Positions 45,599-54,239 of a stretch of DNA of 64,000 bases are shown in pieces. The stretch covers positions 3,472,001-3,536,000 of the forward strand of contig CAVSMC010000001.1 of assembly GCA_963728935.1 (NCBI GenBank). The letters run 5' to 3'. Every line of letters begins with the position of its first letter. Position 1 is the stretch's first letter. The notes beneath the pieces were generated by a model, which saw nothing but the letters and a program-made list of their open reading frames with translations, did no database searches and was not told the DNA's origin. The translations under genes and the position numbers were made by a program. This DNA comes from CAVSMC01 sp963728935. Lineage in GTDB: Bacteria; Pseudomonadota; Gammaproteobacteria; Burkholderiales; Casimicrobiaceae.

Positions 45599-46500
45599 TT
45601 CGCCCGCTGCCGGACGTAAAGCAACAGCAGCGCGAGCGCGAGGATCAGCGCGAAGAACACGACGACCACCGCCGACGCGTTGCCGATGTTGTAGAACGCG
45701 AACGCCTGCAGGTAGAGGTACATGTTGATCGTTTCCGACGCCGTTCCCGGACCGCCCTGGCTGATCACGTAGATCGTGTCGAACGCCTTGAGCGCATCGA
45801 TTGTGCGGATCACTGCGGCAAGGACGAGAAACGGCGCGACGAGCGGAAACGTCACGTAGCGGAAGAGCTGCCACTCGCTCGCGCCGTCCAGACGCGCCGA
45901 TTCGTAGGGCTCGGTGGGAAGCCCGGCGAGGCCGCCGAGCACGATCAGCATGACGAGCGGCGTCCAGTGCCAGATTTCGACCAACACCAGGCTCGGGATG
46001 ACGAGCGTCGGCGAGTACACCCAAAGCGACGGCGGCAGCCCGGCGAGCGAAAGCAGGTAGTTGAGCACGCCCTGCTGCGGATGGAACATCATCGTCCACA
46101 CGAGCGCGACGGCGACCGGCGTGGCCATCATCGGCATCGTGAAGACGGCGCGCAGCAGGCCGCGGAAGCGGAACTCGCGATGGAACACCAGCGCGGCCGC
46201 GGTGCCGAGCACCAGCGGCACGACAACCGCAAGCGCGGTGAAATACAGCGTGTGGACGATCGATTCGACGAAGCGCTGGTTGGTGGCGAGCTGCAGGTAG
46301 TTGGCGAGGCCGACGAAGTGCGCGGTCGTCCCGATCTTCCAGTCGAACGCGCTCATGTAGACGGTGAACAGCCACGGAAACACGATCACCGCGCCGACGA
46401 CGACGAGCGCCGGCACGATGAACAGCCGATAGCGCCGCCGCCGGCGCGCGATGAAGCCCGGTTGCGCGAACGTCGCGGCCGCCGCGTCGAGGGCTGTCAT
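45589..46500 (-). CDS. Sugar ABC transporter permease (MalF/UgpA type)
   Basis: 303 residues with six membrane segments and the EAA loop ESARLDGASEWQLFRYVTFPLVAP. It lies 28 bp after the binding-protein gene and overlaps the next permease, as usual for CUT1 importers. Confidence 0.9.
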   Translation of the reverse strand: MTALDAAAATFAQPGFIARRRRRYRLFIVPALVVVGAVIVFPWLFTVYMSAFDWKIGTTAHFVGLANYLQLATNQRFVESIVHTLYFTALAVVVPLVLGTAAALVFHREFRFRGLLRAVFTMPMMATPVAVALVWTMMFHPQQGVLNYLLSLAGLPPSLWVYSPTLVIPSLVLVEIWHWTPLVMLIVLGGLAGLPTEPYESARLDGASEWQLFRYVTFPLVAPFLVLAAVIRTIDALKAFDTIYVISQGGPGTASETINMYLYLQAFAFYNIGNASAVVVVFFALILALALLLLYVRQRAKWN

Positions 46501-46528
46501 CCCGCGACAGGAACGATGCGCCGTCGCG

Positions 46529-47887
46529 TCAGGCCTTCTCGCTCTTGTCGAGAATCGGCTGGAACTCCGCGGTCGCCTTGCGCAGCTCGGCGGCGGGGTC
46601 CGCGCCGTTGATCATGTTCGTCAGCGCGATGCCGAAGAGGTCGCGGAACTCGGTGACCGGCGCAATGATCGGCAAACCGGGCTGCGCGATTCGCGCCGAG
46701 GTCAGCATGCACTCGACCCACTGCTTCGGTGCCTTGAAGTCGGCGGACTTCTGCGCGGCGGCATACGCCGAGCTGCGCACCGGCGCTCCCGTCGCCGTCT
46801 CGAGCATTCGCGTCTGGTTGGTCTTGTTCGACGCCCATTGCAGGTAGTACCACGCCGGTCCTTTCTTCTTGCTGTACGTCGAAATGCCCTCGCCGTCGCC
46901 GAACAGCGCGGACACCCGCTTCTTCGGCCCGGCCGGCATGACGCCGTAGCCGACCTTGCCGACGATGCGCGACTTCGTCGGGTCCTCCAGCGGTTGCGCG
47001 AAGCCGATACCGTCGAGCCACATCGCCGCCTTGCCCTGCAAGAAGAGGCTCTGCGCTTCGTTCCAGTTGAAACCGGCAACGCCCTGCGGTCCGTATTTCG
47101 CGAGCAGCGTCTGGTACATCTTCGCCGCCTCGATCGCTTCGACCGTGTCGGTCGTGAGCTTGCCCTTGGTGTCGACGAAGCCGCCGCCGTAACCGAGAAG
47201 GAAGCTCGTCCATACCGGAACGTTCGCGTTCTTCAGACCGCGAGCGACGAAGCCGGCGTTTCCTTTGGCCGGGTCGTGCAGCTTCGCCGCGGCGTCGATC
47301 ATCTCGGCGAACGTCTTCGGGAACGCAACGCGCTTCGCGTCGAGGAGCTCCTTGTTGTAATAGACGATCCAAGGATCGAGATTGAACGGCAGGCTGTTCA
47401 CGCGACCGTCGGGCTCGACCGCGTACGCGAGCCCGCCCTGCGCGAAATCGGCGAAGTCGAGATCGGGAGACGTGAGCGACTTGTCGTTCAGCATCGGTCG
47501 CAAGTCGGTCAGCCAGTTGTTCTTCGCGAACTGGCGCTTCTGCACGTGGTACGAAATCGCGATCACGTCGAAGCTCGGATTGCCCGAGTTGAACTCGATC
47601 ACGGCCTTCTGGCGCTGCTGCTGCTCGGGAATCATTTCCGAACCGACCGTTATGCCGGTGAGATCCTCGAATTCCTTGTGGTACTTGGTGAGCTGATCGC
47701 CGCGCGGACTCTTCACGAGGAACACTTCGATCTTCTCGCCCTTGAAGCGCTTCCAGTCGAATGCGCCCTGCGCGCGCGCGTTGCGCACGCCAGAGCCCGG
47801 TATCGCCGCAAGCGCAGCGGTCGCCGCTGCGGCCTGGACGAGGCGGCGCCGCGCGCCGTTCGTGCGATCGCCGTCGTTCGTGCTCAT
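46529..47887 (-). CDS. Sugar ABC transporter substrate-binding protein, Tat-exported
   Basis: 452 residues of the SBP_bac_1 (CUT1) family: FEDLTGITVGSEMIPEQQQ, NPSFDVIAISYHVQ, PFNLDPWIVYYNKELL and a Trp-rich binding region. The N-terminus has RRRLVQ at 13-18 before a mild hydrophobic stretch ending ARAQG, a likely Tat signal, so it may fold before export. It heads the operon with two permeases and FucU, which suggests L-fucose or another 6-deoxy or pyranose sugar as ligand. Confidence 0.88.
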   Translation of the reverse strand: MSTNDGDRTNGARRRLVQAAAATAALAAIPGSGVRNARAQGAFDWKRFKGEKIEVFLVKSPRGDQLTKYHKEFEDLTGITVGSEMIPEQQQRQKAVIEFNSGNPSFDVIAISYHVQKRQFAKNNWLTDLRPMLNDKSLTSPDLDFADFAQGGLAYAVEPDGRVNSLPFNLDPWIVYYNKELLDAKRVAFPKTFAEMIDAAAKLHDPAKGNAGFVARGLKNANVPVWTSFLLGYGGGFVDTKGKLTTDTVEAIEAAKMYQTLLAKYGPQGVAGFNWNEAQSLFLQGKAAMWLDGIGFAQPLEDPTKSRIVGKVGYGVMPAGPKKRVSALFGDGEGISTYSKKKGPAWYYLQWASNKTNQTRMLETATGAPVRSSAYAAAQKSADFKAPKQWVECMLTSARIAQPGLPIIAPVTEFRDLFGIALTNMINGADPAAELRKATAEFQPILDKSEKA

Positions 47888-48072
47888 TGGCTGATTCCCC
47901 CGTCGGATCGATGGGCCGTTTGCGCGTCAGGCGCTCGGTGCTTGTCCGCTGTCATCATACTAGGGAAGAATCCAAGTGGGCGAGCGCGCGTCTTGCATCG
48001 GAGGCGTCGCGGCGTCTACGATGGCTGCGCCGTCACGCCTGAGGCTCGCGCCGTAGCCGCGCACTCGATCGC

Positions 48073-48927
48073 ATGCGTTCAACCGAGCCATCGCCGACGC
48101 GTATCGATTCGCACCAGCACGTGTGGCGCATCGATCGCGGCGACTATGGTTGGCTCACGCCCGACCTCGAGGCGCTGTACCGCGACTTCACGCTGGCCGA
48201 CGTCGAGCCGCATCGGCGCGCGTGCGCGATCGCCGCGAGCGTTCTCGTGCAGGCGGCGCCGACGGTCGCCGAAACCGAATTCCTGCTCTCCGTTGCGCAC
48301 GCGAGCAACGGCTTCGTCAAGGGTGTCGTCGGCTGGGTCGATCTCGCCTCGGTCGAGGCGATTCCGAAGCTCACGCGGCTTGCGCGCGACCCGCTGTTCA
48401 AAGCCGTGCGGCCGATGCTGCAGGATCTCGCCGATCCTTCGTGGATCGCGCGCGACGGGGTCATGCACACGCTTGCCGCGCTGCCGCGGTTGTCGCTGCG
48501 CTTCGACGCGCTGGTGACGCCCGTTCAGCTGCCGGCATTGGTCGACATGCTCGACCGCCTCGAAGATCTCGCCGTCGTGATCGATCATGGCGGCAAGCCG
48601 CCGATCGCAGCGGGCGGCTGGCAGCCGTGGGCGAGTCTCATTGCCGCGTGCGCGAGGCATCCGCGTGTGCGCTGCAAGCTATCCGGGCTCGCGACCGAGG
48701 CGGGCGCGGGGTGGACCATCGATCGTCTGCGTCCTTACGTCGCGTATCTGCTCGACTGTTTCGGAGCGGATCGTATGATGTGGGGCAGCGACTGGCCGGT
48801 CGTGGAAGGCGCCGGCGGCTATCGACGATGGGTTGCGGCGACCGTCGCCCTGCTCGCCGATCGTAGCGACGCCGAGCGTGCGGCCATCTGGGGCGCAACC
48901 GCGCGCCGCTTTTACGGGCTCGAATGA
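48073..48927 (+). CDS. Amidohydrolase-2 family lactonase (L-fuconolactonase-like)
   Basis: 284 residues of COG3618. RIDSHQHVWRIDRGDYGWL at about 10-28 is the N-terminal metal motif seen in L-fuconolactonase and L-rhamnonolactonase; VVIDHGGKPPIA and MMWGSDWPV complete the active site. It would open an aldonolactone in an oxidative sugar pathway. It is divergent from the sugar importer with FucU, which supports a sugar lactone substrate. Dehydrogenase and dehydratase genes for the path are not next to it. Confidence 0.82.
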   Translation: MRSTEPSPTRIDSHQHVWRIDRGDYGWLTPDLEALYRDFTLADVEPHRRACAIAASVLVQAAPTVAETEFLLSVAHASNGFVKGVVGWVDLASVEAIPKLTRLARDPLFKAVRPMLQDLADPSWIARDGVMHTLAALPRLSLRFDALVTPVQLPALVDMLDRLEDLAVVIDHGGKPPIAAGGWQPWASLIAACARHPRVRCKLSGLATEAGAGWTIDRLRPYVAYLLDCFGADRMMWGSDWPVVEGAGGYRRWVAATVALLADRSDAERAAIWGATARRFYGLE

Positions 48928-48937
48928 GCGATCAATA

Positions 48938-49828
48938 GTGGACCGACTGCAATTCGCTTCAGCGCTCGCGCGCGACGCCGGCAAGCTCGCGCACTCGATG
49001 TTCGGCCGCTCGGCGGCTTCGCTCAAAGGCTCGCACGATATCGTCACGCTGATGGACAGCGAGGTCGAGCGCTTCATTCGCGAGGCGATCGGGAGCCGCT
49101 TTCCCGACGACGCGTTCATCGGCGAGGAGGGCGGCGCGAGCGGCAAGGTCGGCTCGGGGCGCGAAGCGCCGAGCCCGTACGAGCAATCGCGAGTCGCCGA
49201 CGCGAGGCCACCAACTCCGCCGTCGCATGGCTCCGCCATCGCGGACGCCGAGGGCGGGCCGAGCGGCGATGGCGAACGCGTCTGGATCATCGACCCGATC
49301 GACGGCACGGCGAACTACGCGCGCGGCATCCCGCACTACTGCGTGTCGATCGGCTATCTCGAGCGCGCGCGGCCGATGCTCGGCATCCTCTACGATCCGA
49401 GCAACGACCGGCTGTACGCGGCCGAGCGGGGACGTGGCGCGACGTGCAACGGCGAGCGCCTCGCGGTGAGCCCCATCGGCGATATCGGTGCGGCGACCGT
49501 GGAATGCGGATGGTCGACGCGGCGTTCGACCGACGACTACGTCGCGCTGATCGGCCGTGTGCTCGGCGCCGGTTGCGCGTTCAGACGCGCAGGCTCCGGT
49601 GCTCTCGGTCTCGCCGATGTGGCCGCGGGCCGCGTCGAGGCGTACTGCGAGCTGCATATCAACGCCTGGGACTGCGCGGCCGGCATCCTGCTGGTCGAGG
49701 AAGCGGGCGGCTTCAGCAACGACTTCTTCGCCGGCGATGGCCTCGCCAAGGGCAATGCGCTGATCGCGACCAACGCTGCGCTTTGCGATAAGCTTGCGGC
49801 CGTGATCGGCATTCCAATTACACGCTGA
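48938..49828 (+). CDS. Inositol monophosphatase family protein with internal insertion
   Basis: 296 residues from GTG 48938. Metal-site motifs are present: IGEE (61-64), WIIDPIDGT (116-124) and WDCAAGILLVEEAGG near the C-terminus. The family includes inositol-1-phosphatase, histidinol-phosphatase and 3'-phosphoadenosine phosphatase; the substrate is not clear. Residues about 67-110 form a Gly/Pro/Ala-rich stretch between GEE and DPIDGT that is some 35 residues longer than usual; its DNA contains inverted repeats (49151-49175 and 49234-49274). The active-site residues on both sides remain in frame. Start 11 bp after the lactonase gene suggests cotranscription. Confidence 0.82.
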   Translation: MDRLQFASALARDAGKLAHSMFGRSAASLKGSHDIVTLMDSEVERFIREAIGSRFPDDAFIGEEGGASGKVGSGREAPSPYEQSRVADARPPTPPSHGSAIADAEGGPSGDGERVWIIDPIDGTANYARGIPHYCVSIGYLERARPMLGILYDPSNDRLYAAERGRGATCNGERLAVSPIGDIGAATVECGWSTRRSTDDYVALIGRVLGAGCAFRRAGSGALGLADVAAGRVEAYCELHINAWDCAAGILLVEEAGGFSNDFFAGDGLAKGNALIATNAALCDKLAAVIGIPITR

Positions 49829-49848
49829 TCGAACGGAGGAGGAATCGA

Positions 49849-50880
49849 ATGCGCACGTTTTCGTGGCTCCGCGGCATATTGGCCGCAATGGTGCTGGCCG
49901 CGCCGTTTTCGGCCGTCGCACAAGGGGAACTCGTCGTCTACTGCACGGTGCAGGAGGAATGGTGTCGGCCGATGGTCGCCGCGTTCGAGAAGGAGACCGG
50001 GATCAAGGTTCTGATGACGCGCAAGAGCTCCGGCGAGTTCTACGCGCAGATCAAGGCGGAGGCGGCCAATCCGCGCGGCGACATCTGGTGGGGCGGCACC
50101 GGCGATCCGCATCTTCAAGCGGCCGAAGAGGGACTGACCGAGTCGTACAAGTCGCCGAAGCTCGGCGAATTGCAGGAATGGGCGGTCCATCAATGGGAGC
50201 AGGCGAAGGGTCGCACCGTGGGCGTGTACGCCGGTGCGCTCGGCTACAGCTACAACATCGATCAGGCGAAGAAGAAGGGCATCGGCGAGCTCAAGTGCTG
50301 GAAGGACCTGCTCGATCCCAGGTTGAAGGACGAGATCCAGGTCGCCAATCCGAATTCATCGGGCACGTCGTACACGATGCTCGCGACCATCGTCCAGCTG
50401 ATGGGCGAAGACAAGGCGTTCGACTATCTCAAAGCGCTTCATAAGAACATCAATCAGTACACCAAGTCCGGCGCGGCGCCGGCGCGCGCGGCGGCGACCG
50501 GAGAGAGCCTCGTCGGCATCACGTTCCAGCACGATGCCGTCGTGCAGGCGATCGGCGGCGCGCAGGTGAAGATCGTCTCGCCGTGCGAAGGCACCGGCTA
50601 CGAGATCGGCAGCATGAGCATCATCAAGGGCGCGAAGAACATGGACAACGCGAAGAAGTGGTACGACTGGGCGTTGTCGGCGCAAGCGCAGAGCATCGGC
50701 GCGCAGGCGAAGGTCTCGTACCAGGTTCCGTCCAACAAGGGCGCGAGCGCGCCGCCGCAGGCGCCGAAGTTCAGCGAGATCAAGCTGATCAATTACGACT
50801 TCGCGAAATACGGCTCGTCGGCGGAGCGCACGCGACTGTTGACGAAGTGGGACAAGGAAGTCTCGACGCTGCCGAAGTGA
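49849..50880 (+). CDS. Iron(III)-type ABC transporter substrate-binding protein
   Basis: 343 residues with a signal peptide (1-25, ending AVAQG). ELVVYCTVQEEWCRPMVAAFEKETGI, SSGEFYAQIKAEAANPRGDIWWGG and a Tyr-rich binding region place it among AfuA/FbpA/FutA-like periplasmic proteins. Relatives bind Fe3+, but some bind 2-aminoethylphosphonate or polyamines, so iron is likely rather than certain. AGGAGG-type site precedes ATG 49849. Confidence 0.85.
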   Translation: MRTFSWLRGILAAMVLAAPFSAVAQGELVVYCTVQEEWCRPMVAAFEKETGIKVLMTRKSSGEFYAQIKAEAANPRGDIWWGGTGDPHLQAAEEGLTESYKSPKLGELQEWAVHQWEQAKGRTVGVYAGALGYSYNIDQAKKKGIGELKCWKDLLDPRLKDEIQVANPNSSGTSYTMLATIVQLMGEDKAFDYLKALHKNINQYTKSGAAPARAAATGESLVGITFQHDAVVQAIGGAQVKIVSPCEGTGYEIGSMSIIKGAKNMDNAKKWYDWALSAQAQSIGAQAKVSYQVPSNKGASAPPQAPKFSEIKLINYDFAKYGSSAERTRLLTKWDKEVSTLPK

Positions 50881-50919
50881 CGAGAGTCGTTTCGTGAAGC
50901 GCGCCATCGCGCCGGCGTC

Positions 50920-50986
50920 ACTCCCGCGAACGCGGGAATCCGGTGTCTTGCGACGAACGACGCTGGGTCCCCGCGTTCGCGGGGAC
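50920..50986. repeat. Paired-hairpin intergenic repeat between binding protein and permease genes
   Basis: Two GC-rich palindromes: CCCGCG-AA-CGCGGG (50923-50936) and GTCCCCGCG-TT-CGCGGGGAC (50967-50986). They also pair with each other because both contain the CGCGTTCGCG-type core. Such paired hairpins are common dispersed elements in Proteobacteria. Here it may tune the ratio of binding protein to permease mRNA. Confidence 0.7.
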
Positions 50987-50997
50987 GACCAAGGCTG

Positions 50998-53127
50998 ATG
51001 GCGTCGCCGGCCCCGGCGCTCGCGCCGGCGGTCTTCGTTCCGCTTGCTCGCGATCGCGCGACCGTCGTCGTCGCGGCGGCCGCGCTCGCGGCGCTTGCCG
51101 CGCTGCCGTGGGCTGCGACCGGCGGCGCGTCCGCGTTGTCGCGCGCGGCTTCCGGAGCGCTCGCGTACGGGCCGCTGATCGTCGGCGCGCTCGCGGTCTT
51201 GGTGTTGTCGTGGCTTGGTCACGATCGCGCGACGGCGACCGCCGCCGGTTTGACCGTTGCGTGGGGATTCGTCGAAAGCTTCGCCGCCGGTGCATCCGGG
51301 CCGGCATTCGGTGCCGGCGCGCTGATCGCGCTGCTTGCGTTGACCGTCTGCTTCGCTCGCGCGCTGGCGCGGCGCGGACTGTTCGGCGGTGACCCGGCGG
51401 TCGCGACGATCGTCATCGTGATCGCCGTAATGCTGCTGATCTTCGTCTTTTACCCGGTCGGCCGCTCGCTCGCCGCGTCGGTGCTCGACGCGCAAGGCCA
51501 CTTCGCGCCGGCTCTCGCCGCCGAGCGATTGTTGACCGCCGACATCTGGGGTCTCGGATGCCTCGGCGCAGGCACGCGCTGCGGCGTCGCGATCAATTCC
51601 GTTCTGCTCGCGACGATCGTGGGGTTGCTCTCGACGCTGCTCGGTCTCGTGCTCGCGCTGGTCGTTCAGCGCGGCGGCCAACAGTACGCCGCCATGCTGA
51701 AGCTCTTGTCGATCCTGCCGATCATCACGCCGCCGTTCGTGATCGCGCTTGCGCTCGTCGTGCTGTTCGGGCGCACCGGGCTCATCACGGGATGGCTCGA
51801 TGTGGCGTTCGGCATCGCGCGCTCGCGCTGGATCTACGGGCTTCCCGGCGTGACGCTCGCGCAATTGCTGACGTTTTCGCCGATCGCGTTCATGATCCTG
51901 CACGGCGCGCTCGGCGCGGTAAGTCCGGCGCTCGAGGAAGCGGCACAGACGCTTCGCGCCTCGCGCGCCCGCGTCTTCCGCACGGTGACCTGGCCGCTGC
52001 TGCGGCCGGCGCTCGCCAACGCGTTTCTGCTCGGGTTCGTCGAAAGTCTCGCCGACTTCGCGAATCCGATCGTGCTTTCCGGCAACTTCGAGGTGCTGTC
52101 GACGAAGATCTTTTTCGCGATCGCCGGCGCGCAGCACGATCCCGGTCGCGCCGCCGTGCTGGCGACCGTGCTGCTCGGCTTTACGCTCGTTGCGTTCTGG
52201 CTGCAGCAGCGCTGGATCGGGCGCTTGTCGTACGTCACCGTCAGCGGCAAGGGCGACAGCGGGTTGCCGGCCAAATTGCCGCCGGCGCTGTGGCGCGCGT
52301 GCTTCGCGATCGCCGCTGCATGGATCGTCTTCACGCTCGTCTGCTACGTCGTGATCCTCGTCGGCGGGTTCGTGCGCGACATCGGACGCGGCGACATGAC
52401 GCTGTCGCTGTCGCACTTCGCCGCCGGGTTCGGCGTCGAATGGGGTCCGCGCGGTCTGTTCTTCGGCGGCTCGGCCTGGGACAGCCTGTTCACGACGCTC
52501 GAAGTCGCCGCCGTGTCGGCGCCGATCACGGCGCTCGTCGGTCTGCTGGCTGCGTACGTGATCACACGCCACCGCTTCGTCGGCCGCCGCGCGTTCGAGT
52601 TCCTCACGCTGGTGAGCTTCGCGATCCCCGGCACGGTGATCGGCGTGTCGTACATCGTCGCGTTCAACGTGCCGCCGCTCGAGCTGACCGGCGGCATGGC
52701 GATCCTCGTGCTGTGCTTCGTGTTCCGCAACATGCCGGTCGGCGTGCGCGCCGGCGTCGCCGCGCTCGCGCAAATCGACCGGACGCTCGACGAGGCGTCG
52801 TCGACGCTGCACGCGACAACGCTTCGCACGCTCACGCGCGTCGTGCTGCCGCTGCTGCGGCCTGCGATTCTCGCCACGCTCGTCTTCAGCTTCACGCACG
52901 CGATGACCGCGGTGTCCGCGGTGATCTTTCTCGCCACGGCCAAGTACAACCTCGCGACCGTCTACATCATCGGCCGCGTCGAAGCCGGCGAATATCCGCT
53001 CGCGATCGCGTACTCTTCGGTGCTGATCGTCCTGATGCTGGCGGTGCTGCTCGGCGTGCAGAAGGCGGTCGGCGAAGCGCGGCTCGGACGGCGCCACGCA
53101 GCGAGCGTGCTCGCGACGGGACATTGA
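50998..53127 (+). CDS. Iron(III)-type ABC transporter permease, double-length
   Basis: 709 residues. After extra N-terminal membrane helices, two BPD_transp_1 halves each carry a docking loop: EEAAQTLRASRARVFRTVTWPLLRP and DEASSTLHATTLRTLTRVVLPLLRP. The fused two-half design is typical of FbpB/AfuB/SfuB permeases. Start ATG 50998 sits 11 bp after the paired-hairpin repeat. Confidence 0.9.
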   Translation: MASPAPALAPAVFVPLARDRATVVVAAAALAALAALPWAATGGASALSRAASGALAYGPLIVGALAVLVLSWLGHDRATATAAGLTVAWGFVESFAAGASGPAFGAGALIALLALTVCFARALARRGLFGGDPAVATIVIVIAVMLLIFVFYPVGRSLAASVLDAQGHFAPALAAERLLTADIWGLGCLGAGTRCGVAINSVLLATIVGLLSTLLGLVLALVVQRGGQQYAAMLKLLSILPIITPPFVIALALVVLFGRTGLITGWLDVAFGIARSRWIYGLPGVTLAQLLTFSPIAFMILHGALGAVSPALEEAAQTLRASRARVFRTVTWPLLRPALANAFLLGFVESLADFANPIVLSGNFEVLSTKIFFAIAGAQHDPGRAAVLATVLLGFTLVAFWLQQRWIGRLSYVTVSGKGDSGLPAKLPPALWRACFAIAAAWIVFTLVCYVVILVGGFVRDIGRGDMTLSLSHFAAGFGVEWGPRGLFFGGSAWDSLFTTLEVAAVSAPITALVGLLAAYVITRHRFVGRRAFEFLTLVSFAIPGTVIGVSYIVAFNVPPLELTGGMAILVLCFVFRNMPVGVRAGVAALAQIDRTLDEASSTLHATTLRTLTRVVLPLLRPAILATLVFSFTHAMTAVSAVIFLATAKYNLATVYIIGRVEAGEYPLAIAYSSVLIVLMLAVLLGVQKAVGEARLGRRHAASVLATGH

Positions 53128-53134
53128 GGGTGAC

Positions 53135-54190
53135 ATGACCAAGAAGACCGGCGGCGTCGTCCTCGAACACGTCTCCAAGCGCTACGGTGACGTCACCGCG
53201 GTCGACGACGTGTCGTTTCGCGTCGAGCCCGCCGAGCTCGTCACGCTGCTCGGACCGTCGGGGTGCGGCAAGACGACGATCCTGCGCATGGTCGCCGGCC
53301 TCGAGCCGGTGACGAGCGGCCGCATCCTGATCGGCGGCGACGACGTGACGCTGCGCGCGGCGAACGAGCGCAACGTGAGCATGGTGTTCCAGTCGTACGC
53401 GCTGTTCCCGCACATGAGCGTGCTCGACAACGTCTGCTACGGGCCGCTTTCGATGCGCATCGACAAGGCGAAGGCGCGCGAGCTCGCGAACGCGAAGCTC
53501 AACATGCTCGGACTGTCGGGCCTCGAGCAGCGGTTGCCCTCCGAGCTTTCCGGCGGCCAGCAGCAACGCGTCGCCGTTGCCCGGTCGCTCGTGCTCGAAC
53601 CCGCGGTGCTGCTGTTCGACGAGCCGCTGTCGAACCTCGACGCGAAGCTCCGCCGCCGCGTGCGCCAGGAAATCCGCGAGCTGCAGCAGTCGCTCGAGCT
53701 CACGGTGATCTACGTAACGCACGACCAGGAAGAGGCGCTCGCCGTTTCCGATCACATCATCGTGATGAATGGCGGGCGCATCGCGCAGCGCGGCACGCCG
53801 CACGAGCTCTACGAAGCGCCGGCGTCGCGCTTCCTCGCCGACTTCATCGGCGACGCGAACCTGATCGAAGGCGAGCTCGCGAACGGATCGGGCGGTTTGC
53901 GCTTCATCGCCGGAGGCGTTGCCGCGGCGGTTCGAGCCGACGGGCTGCCCGTTGGCCCCGCGACGCTCGCGCTGCGGCCGCATCGACTGCACTTGACGCC
54001 GGCCGGGCAGGGCGTCGTCCAGGGTGAATGCAAGCGCGCCGCGTATCTCGGCAGCCGCGTCGAGTACGTCGTCACGACACCGTGGGGCGAGCTCCTCGTG
54101 TTCGAGCAGGAATCGCGCAAGCCGTTGGAGCGCGGCACGCCGGTCGGCGTGAGCTTCGACCCGCAAGCTGCGATCGTGCTGCCGAGATAG
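53135..54190 (+). CDS. Iron(III)/polyamine-type ABC transporter ATPase
   Basis: 351 residues. Walker A GPSGCGKTT at 40-48, Q-loop FQSYALFPHMSV, signature LSGGQQQRVAVARSL, Walker B LLFDEPLSNLD, and a C-terminal TOBE domain (about 270-351). FbpC/PotA type. It starts 7 bp after the permease. The last codons and the stop are part of a 36-bp sequence that recurs 2.5 kb downstream. Confidence 0.9.
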   Translation: MTKKTGGVVLEHVSKRYGDVTAVDDVSFRVEPAELVTLLGPSGCGKTTILRMVAGLEPVTSGRILIGGDDVTLRAANERNVSMVFQSYALFPHMSVLDNVCYGPLSMRIDKAKARELANAKLNMLGLSGLEQRLPSELSGGQQQRVAVARSLVLEPAVLLFDEPLSNLDAKLRRRVRQEIRELQQSLELTVIYVTHDQEEALAVSDHIIVMNGGRIAQRGTPHELYEAPASRFLADFIGDANLIEGELANGSGGLRFIAGGVAAAVRADGLPVGPATLALRPHRLHLTPAGQGVVQGECKRAAYLGSRVEYVVTTPWGELLVFEQESRKPLERGTPVGVSFDPQAAIVLPR

Positions 54191-54205
54191 AGCTCGCGGC
54201 TCCGT
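54170..54205 (+). repeat. 36-bp direct repeat, left copy (end of ATPase gene)
   Basis: Perfect copy of 56715-56750. It covers the last seven codons including the stop (AIVLPR*) and 15 bp beyond. Weaker similarity continues for about 30 bp on the right in both copies (CCAC, CGACC and CGCTCGGG blocks). Together the copies bracket the CTERM island. Confidence 0.92.
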
Positions 54206-54239
54206 TCCACCGGCCCTCGGCGACCAAGCTCGCTCGGGA

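Noticed and set aside
50356..53178. Very long open frame on the minus strand opposite the iron-type permease
   Set aside because: It is antisense to a clear binding-protein and permease gene, is Arg/Asp/Gln-rich low-complexity sequence, and has no family motif. It is the usual reverse-strand frame of GC-rich coding DNA.
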